64,000 nt of DNA. It comes from Chlorops oryzae (taxonomy: Eukaryota > Arthropoda > Insecta > Diptera > Chloropidae). The stretch lies in the NCBI GenBank assembly GCA_020466095.1, contig CM035806.1:142169934-142233933 (forward strand). Reading direction: 5' to 3'. Both the position numbers and the translations under genes were made by a program. Positions 9,630 through 18,918 of this stretch are shown here, piece after piece. Every line of letters starts with the position of its first letter. Position 1 is the first letter of the stretch. The notes under the pieces were generated by a model. It was not told the origin of the DNA, ran no database searches, and saw only the letters and a list, made by a program, of their open reading frames with translations.

Positions 9630-10828
9630 GCTGGAGAGGTTCTGCCGGGCTGAGGCTTGCAAGCCTTCGAGCCGGGGACATGATTTACGTCTTGCAATCC
9701 GTGCTGTGAACATACGCAGCATTTTGGTTTGTTTTTGCAATCTCTCATTTTGTGCCCGCTTTCGCCGCAGCGGATGCACATGCCAGCACTTTTTCTATCT
9801 GGGCCCTTGCAGTCTCTTTGGATGTGGCCAAGAGCGAAGCACTTGAAGCAGATCTTCCTTTCCTGAGCATAAGTAATTTTGCATCGGATCCAACCAATTT
9901 TTATATGTTCTGCCTGAACTAAGTTTTTTGCTGCTTCAAAGGATAAGTCCACAAAGGCTCTGCGTTGTTCTCTGTAGTTAGTTCCTGTGACACGAACTAT
10001 GATTTCCTCCTCTGGGCTTATTAGTGTCTTTTTGACTGCCTCCAATACTTCTTCCGTGTCTGTGTAGGAATCTAAGCCTCGAATTTCTACTGTAGCTTTG
10101 GGCTTTAGTTCTGAGATTGTCGCTATCTCGCCAAGAGTAGTTTGAACTGCCTTGCAGAATTCGGACTTCCGTCCTCCTTTACCCATCTCTAATAAAATCG
10201 CACCCGTTTTCGTTTTCCGGATTGATCGGATCGCAATTTCCGCTTCGTCTGGACTTACTTTCTGTCGCAAGTCTTTTAGCACCTGGGCGTAGCTTTGGCC
10301 GTCTTTGGGCTTTACCAGCAGCGCTTCCGGGCGTGCTCTGGGCTTTTTCGAACGATCAATTTTGTCAGGCTTTGCCTTTATTTTCTCTCGCGTTTCATCA
10401 GGTCTCGTCTGATATCTACTTTGCTGATCTGTTGGTATTTTGGTTCGTTGACGCTTTGAGTGGACAGTGGTCCGTTTTTCTAGGTTATACTCGCTGCCGT
10501 TATCTGCTGCTTTCTCTTTTATTCGCTTACCCGAATCGGGGGCAGCAGGGCTCTGGGCTGCTCTCTTTTTTCTTGTCGTTAGGGGCGTCTCCGATGCTTT
10601 CCCTCTTTTGTCTTCAGGCGCCAGTCTTGCTTCTTTATCTCGGATTGAATCTGTCTCCGACCTAGTCCAGCTTCTCCGACATGATTTTGCGACATCAAGC
10701 AGTTCCTCAAGCTCAGATACCCCGGTTTTAACATCCTTACTGATATTAGGCTGTCTTATCGCTGCTGCTTTAATTTTCTTCAGAACCTCTTGGAACTTTA
10801 GTAAAGCCTCTTCTTCTTCCTTACGCAT
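9626..10828 (-). CDS. ORF1 main part: zinc-knuckle nucleic-acid-binding protein
   Basis: This is a 400-codon frame. It has a charged, Lys/Arg/Glu-rich N-terminal half, a middle region (roughly residues 190-310), and three C-terminal zinc knuckles: CFKCFALGHIQRDC and CIRCGESGHKMRDC (both C-X2-C-X4-H-X4-C), then C-X2-C-X9-H-X6-C. This order is typical of R1-clade ORF1 proteins, which coat the element RNA and help target it. The stop TGA (9628-9626) overlaps the ORF2 ATG. A TAG lies about ten codons upstream of the first ATG in this frame, and the true N-terminus probably lies in the overlapping upstream frame (11139-10798). Confidence 0.85.
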   Translation of the reverse strand: MRKEEEEALLKFQEVLKKIKAAAIRQPNISKDVKTGVSELEELLDVAKSCRRSWTRSETDSIRDKEARLAPEDKRGKASETPLTTRKKRAAQSPAAPDSGKRIKEKAADNGSEYNLEKRTTVHSKRQRTKIPTDQQSRYQTRPDETREKIKAKPDKIDRSKKPRARPEALLVKPKDGQSYAQVLKDLRQKVSPDEAEIAIRSIRKTKTGAILLEMGKGGRKSEFCKAVQTTLGEIATISELKPKATVEIRGLDSYTDTEEVLEAVKKTLISPEEEIIVRVTGTNYREQRRAFVDLSFEAAKNLVQAEHIKIGWIRCKITYAQERKICFKCFALGHIQRDCKGPDRKSAGMCIRCGESGHKMRDCKNKPKCCVCSQHGLQDVNHVPGSKACKPQPGRTSPA

Positions 10829-11139
10829 CTTATAAATGAAGTCCTGTCGTGGGAGCTAGGAGCGGCCGAGGGCTTCGTTGTAAGTGTAAGTTCGGCTATG
10901 GCTGTGAAAGTGGGTGCGTTTCGTTGGTCTTCCTTTGTGGGTTTGCGGGCGGTCATCACTTCGCTCATGCTAAATGACCTCTCTCTCTGTAGTGGTTGTA
11001 GGTCTCCCTTGCGGTCATTTGTTTCTCGGTGCTGATTTGGAGATTTGGCTAGCTTTGACCTTTTAACAAAAGGATCTCTGTTCTCTCTTTCCGCTTCTTC
11101 TATTAATTTTTCTGGTATTTTTTCTTTAGTTGTATTCAT
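10798..11139 (-). CDS. ORF1 N-terminal part, in a different frame
   Basis: A 113-codon frame starts with ATG at 11139 and overlaps the 400-codon ORF1 frame by 31 nt. It is polar and Ser/Thr/Lys-rich with no domain I recognise. Its position directly upstream suggests it is the original N-terminus of ORF1, now separated by a one- or two-base indel near 10800-10850 in a GGAAGAAGAAGAGG-type tract, or joined by ribosomal frameshifting. A sequencing error in this purine run is also possible. Together the two pieces would give about 500 residues, normal for an R1-clade ORF1. Confidence 0.55.
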   Translation of the reverse strand: MNTTKEKIPEKLIEEAERENRDPFVKRSKLAKSPNQHRETNDRKGDLQPLQRERSFSMSEVMTARKPTKEDQRNAPTFTAIAELTLTTKPSAAPSSHDRTSFIRCVRKKKRLY

Positions 11140-11718
11140 GTCTTATGGGTCCCATCTTCTTGCCGCTATCTCCGCTCGAAAGTGCAGTTGCCCGTTGATC
11201 CCCGTGGTTGTCTGTGCGATGCAGGGAGGTCACGCGAGGGTTGACGTAGGTCCTTATGGGAGCCTACGTTCAGAGCCAGGATCGGGCATTAGTCGGGAAA
11301 TTTCATCCAGCCTGTACCACCAACTTAATGGCGACGAGCTTCGAACGTACAAGAAGGCTTGCCAGGTTTTAACGGGACGGGGGCAACAGTAGTATTAGCC
11401 TGAGAGCCGTTTTCGCCGGATGTCACTCCTGCGTACTAGGGTAACAGATTACTACCGCTGCCAGCTCGAGGCGTCAGATCTTAGGAGTGTTTCAAAATCA
11501 TTGTCCGTGTCATAAAGCGTGTTCGTCAAAACCTAGCGTTAAGGCTAGGCCGTCGTTTTCGTTGGTTCACCGTCTGCCAGGCTTGGCGTTCGGCTATCCA
11601 GGGCCACCACATGGAGGTGAAAATCGACTTGGAGTGGGTGCGACAAGGATTGCCCTGGCCCACACCAAGTTGTAGGCAATCAGAAGCGTTACCTTGTGCG
11701 CCCACTCCCTTGACCCCT
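11140..11718 (-). other. 5' UTR of the retrotransposon
   Basis: About 580 nt lie between the pentamer array and the first ORF1 ATG. It begins AGGGGTCAAGGGAGTGGGCG on the minus strand, immediately after the last TTATGT of the array. An internal promoter is expected for this type of element, but I cannot identify one by eye. Confidence 0.6.
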
Positions 11719-11951
11719 ACATAACATAACATAACATAACATAACATAACATAACATAACATAACATAACATAACATAACATAACATAACATAACATAAC
11801 ATAACATAACATAACATAACATAACATAACATAACATAACATAACATAACATAACATAACATAACATAACATAACATAACATAACATAACATAACATAAC
11901 ATAACATAACATAACATAACATAACATAACATAGCATACATAACATAACAT
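11719..11951. repeat. (ATAAC)n pentanucleotide array, 5' side of the retrotransposon
   Basis: About 46 copies of ATAAC, perfect except for one disturbed unit near 11931-11942 (ATAGCATAC). It matches the array at 6224-6406, so the element interrupts a block of roughly 80 pentamers. Confidence 0.95.
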
Positions 11952-11996
11952 TTTTAATGGTATATTTTCCCATTATTGTACAAATTATTTCATTAA

Positions 11997-12311
11997 GGCC
12001 CGATATTACAGTGTATACTTAAGTTAAGGAAGCTTGAAGACTTGAGAACACCTTAAGTGTCAAGGGCTTTAACAGTCAATTTTTATCCAAAACTCACGAA
12101 AATTGTTTTCGGCAAGCAACATTTGAAAAAACCTACATATATTGTTTATTTATATTTTTTGTAAATTCCTAAAATAGTGAAATTCGTTCTTTAAATTATT
12201 TTAAAAGCTTATTTAAGGAGCACTTAAAATTTGTACTGTTAAAATGCTTTACAGACATAAGCTTTAGTTAAGTGCTAAGGAGACCTTAAGTATGCACTGT
12301 AATATCGGGCC
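11997..12311. mobile_element. PIF/Harbinger-like MITE, 315 bp
   Basis: Terminal inverted repeats of 27 bp starting GGCCCGATATTACAGTG differ at one position and are flanked by TAA on both sides (11994-11996 and 12312-12314). A 3-bp TAA/TTA duplication and GGSCC ends are typical of PIF/Harbinger. It has no coding capacity. It lies about 45 bp beyond the pentamer array. Confidence 0.75.
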
Positions 12312-12314
12312 TAA

Positions 12315-13890
12315 GTCTTTTGTTTTTTCAAAATTTTTTTGCTGTTTCAGTAAAAAGGATATTTCTTTAGAAATAACTTCCTGTTCTGCCCTCCTAAAAA
12401 CATACATTGTATGTACATATATAACGCAAGGGAATCAAAAAATTTACAGTGAGAAATGCAATAAAATAACGCATTTCTTTATGCCGGCCGTTTTATCACA
12501 TGCTTTCAATCAGTCATTCAAGTATTCCTAAAAAAAAACCTGTATTTTTTTTTAACTGTATTCGTTCTTTCAAGCATTTCAAGAACAGTGGTAAAATTCT
12601 TTAATATAATTTCAAAAGAAAATGTTTCGCATTTCGAATTTTCTCCTTATTATTCGTATCTCAAACTTTGTTAATATCATGAATTCATTTATTATTAGGA
12701 TGACATCCTAGCAAAAGAGATCGATCATTGAAATCATCAATGCTATTCAAATAATAATTCAGAATGGGTTTAATATGTTCACCATCTTTGCAATTTTGTG
12801 TTGGGATTACAGGGTAGACTGCCTTGGGGTATGCAAAAGAATATTATTTGAATTTCCTTTAGATGTTGAGTTCGAGCTCCTTCTACATCTAACCATCTCC
12901 CCATGTATGTATGTCTATTTCCAAAAGACTTCACTCAACGCATATCGCATGCAACTTCATTGGGAGTTCATTCAGATAAATTCTGAATGTTAGCAGCGAT
13001 GATGATGATATTTGCGACAACATAAATTAATTTTGCCTGCATTCTTAATATCATAGAACCCCAAATGATTATTTTCCACGCAGACAAATACACTCAGCCA
13101 AACAGACGCAATTCAAACATACACACGCACGCACATTCATACATACATATCCAAACATATATCATGACTTTTAAACTCCATTTGCTTAAAATTTCTCGGT
13201 GAACCGTACCAAAGGAAATTTTCAACTCGAAACTTTCAACTTTGTGATCATGATTTGTTTGTTATTTAAACGAAGACGGCTGTATTATTTTCGCTTGTGA
13301 GAGTCGCCTTCGGGGTCTTTCATCTCAAAGTTGAACGTCTCGATCTAAAGCCCCCCTCACATTTCAAGACTCTTGCGTGAAATATGAAAAACGGTTTCGT
13401 TTCGTCATTTGTCTATAGGATGCATAGAATGTTGCGGAAACATTTAGTAGTAATGGGAGTAGTTTTTTTTTCTCTCTCTCTCTTTCGCTTCCATTAAACA
13501 TGAAATAGTGTCGCACGATGTTTTCTTGCGTCCGGCCATGGACTTGCCACAAGAAATGACCTGACCAATGATGCAGTGTAGACGGGAATAAATCTGGTGT
13601 CGAAAAACGGTCAGAGAGCAGCTAGAATAGGCCGAAGGTATCGTAGGAAAAAATAAAATTGACATACAATAGCTCTAGGATTGAGTATTGGCAATATTGG
13701 AAATCAGACGAAACTTAAAAGATAGTATAGCTGATGGTAAAAAAAAAGCTGAAAACAGGCGACACTTGAAAATAATTCACTATAAGAATGTTTTAATCGA
13801 AGAAAAATAGCTATGAGCCATCGCATTTCAGTTCGGAATATTGCCTTTCGTAAGTTTTGAGCGTTTAAAGAACTTGATTTAATGGGCTAC
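12315..13890. other. AT-rich non-coding stretch
   Basis: I see no gene and no clear repeat. There is a short CT run near 13469-13486 and scattered TACATA motifs. Confidence 0.5.
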
Positions 13891-13899
13891 TTATAGCAA

Positions 13900-14440
13900 T
13901 CTCTTTCTTTCTCTCTTTTTCTCCCTTTTTCTCTCTTTCTCTCTCTTTACCTCTCTTTCTCTCTCTTTCTCTCTGTTTCTCTCTGTTTCTCTCTCTTTCT
14001 CTCCTTTCTCTCTCTTTTTCTCTCTCTCTCTCTGTTTCTCTCTCTTTATCTCTCTTTCTCTCTCTCTTTCTCTCTCTTTCTCTTTCTATCTCTTTCTCTT
14101 TCTCTCTCTTTCTCTCTCTTCCTCTCACTTTCTCTCTCTTTCTCTCTTTTTCTCTCTCTTTATCTCTCTTTCTCTCTCTTTCTCTCTCTTTTCTCTCTCT
14201 TTCTCTTCTTTCTCTCTCTTTCTCTCTCTTTCTCTCTCTTTCTCTCTCTTTCTCTCTCTTTCTCTCTCTTTCTCTCTCTTTCTCTCTTTTCTCTCTCTTT
14301 CTCTCTCTTTCTCTCTCTCTCTTTCTCCCTCTTTCTCTCTCTTTCTCTATGTTTTTCTAACTTTCTCTCTCATTCTCTCTCTTTATCTTTCTTTCTATTT
14401 CTGTCCCTTTCTTTTGCTCTCTCCCTTTCTCCCCCTCTAT
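13900..14440. repeat. polypyrimidine tract (TTTCTCTCTC)n
   Basis: About 540 bp, almost pure T/C on the plus strand, with a CTCTCTTT-type unit of about 8 bp. The open frames on either strand are repeat translations (Arg/Glu or Ser/Leu) and not genes. Confidence 0.9.
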
Positions 14441-16871
14441 TTTTTTCATAGCTCCACCTTCTTTGTTGTTTGATCTAGATTTTTTCCTCTCAGAAACCGA
14501 TTTTGTGGCTTAAATTTTCAATCAAACGGCGGTGGTGAGTGCAAAAAAAAAACAAATGAGTGCGAATGAAGGAAGAAATACATTTTTTCGCAGAACTGGT
14601 GTGTGCAACTGACGTTGATGGAGAAGTGCAAGCGTTTAAATTTAACTGCGGTTTCGGTTTCTTTACGTCAAAATTGCCATGCTGCGGGGGACTTGTGTAA
14701 GTTTTTCGCGTTTCACTTTCAAAGAGTTTCTTAGTATTGTTCCGATTCATCTCTGTTCGCTAAGGTACATACATATGTATGGTCAACGTTATTGTGTTTG
14801 CTTGTATGGGTCCCATATTAAATTCAAAGCGAGAGCGAAAAGAAAATAAAAGTCATCGAAAAGCTCAAAGTGAAATCGAATGGAAGGAAACAAACAAAAA
14901 AATATAAAGACGTAATGATGAAAGCCAAAATGAAAAAGAATTTCAATCAAGCATTTTTCAGTGCAATTTATTGTATTTTTTTTTTTTTTCGTAATTTAAA
15001 CGCACATGCGATGTTCGTATTTGCTTGAATTCTCTTGCCCCGAAAAAAATATCGCCTTTTTCCGATGATTTGAACCACAAAATATTTACTACATGAACTC
15101 TCAATTTTAAATGGTCTTCCGAGTGTGCAATGATAAACTTCACATTGCATTTCAAAAAGTGAGCGCACAGAACGAATGGGGAAATTGCAAAGAATTGCGA
15201 ATTTTCACTTGTAAGCATATAAAATTGAAAATTCCTTGCAACGCGCCGCTAAACCGCAATTCAGTCCAGCCAACAAACGGATTCAAGCTCATGTGCCTAA
15301 AGGGACACAAGTAAAATTGATGATATTACAAAAGGATGCGCCACACATTGCTCCACATTTCCAATACTCGATTTAATAATGTATTGTTCCGCAGACGGAC
15401 GAGCGCGAAAGAACGAACGCGCAAAAACGAAAATAAAAAATAAAAATTTAAAAAAAAATAAAAACACAACAAAAAAAACTATAAACGAACAAAACAGCAA
15501 AAACAGCAATAAAAAAGAAGAAGAAAAAAAACAGAAACAAACGAACGCAAACTGCAGCTTTCAATTTAGTTGTGCACTCCGGAGTTTCCGGAATTCGTAC
15601 ATACACTGCGAGTCCATGTCGAATGTAAAATGAATGCAGCCTCAATTGTTCGCTAGCGATGTAACGGATGCAACGACAACAGGTATGGACTCAGCTTTGC
15701 ATATCCAATATCAATTCGTTCTCTTGAAAGAGCAAACTGCATCCTACTATTCAACAGCTCATAATATCGGCGAATGTTTTGTTTTTTAACGAAATTACAT
15801 TTTTCATTGCATACCCTCGAGGGGCTTTCGATGAGATTTATGTATGAATGCGCAGGCAGGCAGGTACATGCCTTTTGAATGAAATCGCGTTCGTATTTGA
15901 ATCCGCTTATTGACAAATCTACTGCCCTAAGATGTGCGCTTTTTCTTTCAATTGTTTTTTTTTTTTTTTTTTGCTGTCTTTCTTCTTTTGCCTGCAGTAA
16001 ATTCTGTGGCCGAACCCGTCGCGACGCGTCGGGCCAGGAAGGCGGGCCAAAGAAGTGCGCTATGCACCGTGTTCTATGCATCATGTTCCATACACATCTT
16101 CATTTTTACGTTGCAGTCACGTTTCCGCAGTTTGTTGCATACAAAACGCTGTCATTGTTGGTGTTGTTGCTTTTGCTATTTGAAGAGAGAAACGAGAAAG
16201 AGAATATTGCAATCGCTTTTAGTCAAATAAAAGAAAATGGATCACACAGCAGAGCCAGAAGCGTCAAGTAATGCTAGAAGAAGAAAAAAACGTAAAGTAA
16301 AGTAAAAAAAAAAAACCTTTAAAAAAAGGGGACTGGGGAAATGCCACACAGAGGGAGAGAGAAAGAAATATGAAAGAAAAGTCGTTCGGTTACAATACGA
16401 CAGAAGAAAATGGAAACAGTTTACTTTGACTTTGTAGAAATGATAATCTTTCAGAACGTGCACCTAATGCTGCAGGACGAATGCATCATGTTGAGAACAA
16501 GATTGAGCTTTTACTTAGCCCTCCTCACACACACACACACGCACACACGCACACAAACCTCAAATTTTCAATACATTTGGGAATTCCTCGAGTTGTGGTG
16601 TCCCCTTTTGAGGCATGGAAATGACTTTTCAAGAACAACAAGCTTAAGTCATCTTAAGCCATTTTCATTTTTACCATCGCCTTATTGAATGACATTTGGA
16701 ATTTATCCGGTTAGTCCTGCAAAATTATCTTTCAACACACATACAAAATAATAGCCCCCTTCAGAAAGGACCTCCTCTCGCAGAAACACGATGGAAAATC
16801 TTCTAAGATCTGTTCTAATTTATAGGGAATTTTATGTGGTCTTTGTGATCTGTGTAGTTCTGAATTAAATT
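14441..16871. other. AT-rich non-coding stretch
   Basis: No gene is supported. Features are A-rich runs at about 15430-15540 (AAAAATAAAAAC type), a T run at 15954-15972 and a CA run at about 16527-16556. Short frames here lack recognisable domains. Confidence 0.5.
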
Positions 16872-17155
16872 GAAAGAAACAACTTTGAAATCATTCAAAA
16901 AAAAAACTTAAATAATATCAATTTAGAATTAATTGATGTTTAACTACTTCATTTAAAAAGATATGCAGATTCAGACAATTGACTTTGCCGTTGGACATCC
17001 GATATGTTAAAAAAGTTAGGCTTCTCCATGGGAAAATGTCAGAGTCTAAATTAAATAGTTGTCAATTTATCAATCAGTTGTTCCATTAAATTAAAATTAG
17101 TTGAAATTCCTAAAGGGAATGGGCCGGTAAACGGCCTAAGTGGCATACACTCCAA
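16872..17155 (+). repeat. dispersed repeat A, copy 1, with SINE-like tail
   Basis: The segment from GAAAGAAACAACTTTGAAAT to AATTCCTAAAGGG (16872-17116) recurs at 29608-29845 with small indels and substitutions. It is followed here by GGGCCGGTAAACGGCCTAAG (about 17120-17155), which matches the 3' module of the tRNA-derived SINE ending near 30147. Confidence 0.7.
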
Positions 17156-17555
17156 CATACATACATACATATGTAAATACCTTATAGCTTTTGATGAAGA
17201 AAAATTTAAAGCGAACGTATTTAGAGCAACATTTTAAGTACTTTTATAACAAATAAATTCGCTTTTAGATGAAGGCTAACAGTTTTCTCACTGTTGAAGC
17301 AATTATTTTTACAAAATTCATTCAATAGCTTGAACTGTTACTCTAAGAACTTAATTATTGAATCAACAGTGATTTCCCTAAAAGCGGAAAATTGTTGGAA
17401 TTACAGTTTTTCTTTTCTCAGTGCAGATTTACAACGGAATAGGATCAAAAAAATTATGTACAATTAAAAAAAAAAAATTTTTTTTTATTTTGAGTTGGTC
17501 AAAAACTTTCAGGAATTTTTTTCGTTTTTTCATTTATTTTAACATATAAAGAGTG
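17156..17555. other. AT-rich non-coding stretch
   Basis: I see nothing here beyond A/T runs (for example at 17466-17488). Confidence 0.5.
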
Positions 17556-17945
17556 AAATCCACTATAGAGTTTTTAACGTAGAGAAAATAGTGTAGAGTG
17601 TAGATAATCTACCTTTGCTGTGTACACTGAAGACCGTCTCTTCGATTCTACAGCTCTATGTAGAGCTGCCGTCAACATATTTCGATTAGAGCACTTCTAT
17701 GTGCTCCATGGCTGTTTAAACTGCAGACGAATGTTTTCTCTACGACTCTACAGTAGAAAAAATTACTTTTGCAGTGTATAAGTTGGTAGAGCCCAGTAAA
17801 GCTAGTAAATCTCCATATACTTATGTCGACGACAGCTCTACGTAGAGCTGTAGAATTGTAGAAAAGGTCTTCAGTGTACACAGCAAAGGTAGATTATCTA
17901 CACTCTACACTAGTTTATCTACGTTAAAAACGATATAGTGGATTT
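17556..17945. mobile_element. MITE with inverted repeats of about 110 bp
   Basis: The left arm (about 17556-17672, beginning AAATCCACTATA) and right arm (about 17825-17945) are inverted copies, sharing for instance GTGTAGAGTGTAGATAATCT and CTTTGCTGTGTACACTGAAG. The arms themselves contain the near-palindrome AGCTCTAYGTAGAGCT. I find no clear target duplication, so the superfamily is unknown. It has no coding capacity. Confidence 0.75.
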
Positions 17946-18237
17946 TAGGCTTCAGTATATTTTCAAAATGATTCAAAGTTTCACTTAATCGAAAAAAAAT
18001 TCCACACCTTTTAAGATAAAAAGATTTATTCGAAAAGTTTTTAATGTCTTTCATGGTTGAGAAGTAATAGGAAACAGATGTTTAAAGCTGAGTCCGCTTT
18101 GTAAGCGTCTACAGTGAATGTCATAAATCTTTTAATTTCATTTTTTTTTTAAGAAAACCCCTGTATCGATTCAAATCTTAAGCTAAGCAAAAAATATAGA
18201 AATAACACTTAAAGTTAGGCCATTGACAATATTTGCG

Positions 18238-18515
18238 CGTCTCTCTCCCTCTCTCTCTCCCTCTCTCTCTCCCTCTCTCTCTCTCTCTATCTCTCTCTCC
18301 CTCTCTCTCTATCTCTCTCTATCTCTCTGTCTCCCTCTTTCTCTATCTCTCTCTATCTCTCTCTCTCTCCCTCTCTCTCTATCTCTCTCCTCTCTCATCT
18401 CTCTCTCCCTCTCTCTCTCTCTATCTCTCTCTCTCCTCTCCTCTCTCTCTTCTCTCTTCTCTCTCTCCTCTCTCTCCCTCTCCCTCTCTCTCACTCTCTC
18501 TCTCTCCTCTCTCTA

Positions 18516-18556
<41 letters not shown>

Positions 18557-18603
18557 CCTCTCTCTCTCTCTCTCTCTCCTCTCCTCTCCCTCTCTTCTCT
18601 CTT

Positions 18604-18646
<43 letters not shown>

Positions 18647-18722
18647 CTCTCTCCCTCTTCTCTCTCTCTCTCTCTCCTCTCTCTCTCCCTCTCTCTCTCT
18701 CTTCTCTCTCTCCTCTTTCTCT

Positions 18723-18755
<33 letters not shown>

Positions 18756-18871
18756 TTCCTCTCTCCTCTCTTCCTCTCCTCTCTCTCTCCTCTCTCTTCT
18801 CTCTCTTCTCTCTTCTCCCTTTCTCTCCCTCTCCCTCTCTCTCTCCTCTCTCGCTCTCTCTCTCCCTCTCC

Positions 18872-18911
<40 letters not shown>

Positions 18912-18918
18912 TCTCTCG
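18238..18918. repeat. long (CT)n-rich polypyrimidine tract
   Basis: About 680 bp of nearly uninterrupted C/T on the plus strand, mostly CTCTCTCC and CTCTAT variants. The open frames of up to 296 codons here are translations of the repeat (Ser/Leu/Pro or Arg/Glu). Confidence 0.95.

Larger units (their letters stand above)
6407..11718 (-). mobile_element. R1-clade-like non-LTR retrotransposon, nearly intact
   Basis: A 5.3-kb minus-strand element has a 5' UTR of about 580 nt starting near 11718, ORF1 (11139-9626, in two overlapping frames), ORF2 (9629-6687), a 3' UTR of about 255 nt and a 25-nt poly(A) tail (plus-strand T run, 6407-6431). It has no long terminal repeats. Domain order (zinc-knuckle ORF1; then APE endonuclease, reverse transcriptase and CCHC in ORF2, without RNase H) fits the R1 clade. 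It is flanked on both sides by (ATAAC)n arrays and is visibly richer in G+C than its surroundings. The uninterrupted ORF2 suggests recent insertion. Clade assignment rests on motif layout, not on a tree. Confidence 0.88.

Noticed and set aside
10222..10665. 147-codon plus-strand frame opposite ORF1, and similar ones at 7399, 8047 and 11045
   Set aside because: Shadow frames on the opposite strand of the retrotransposon coding regions.
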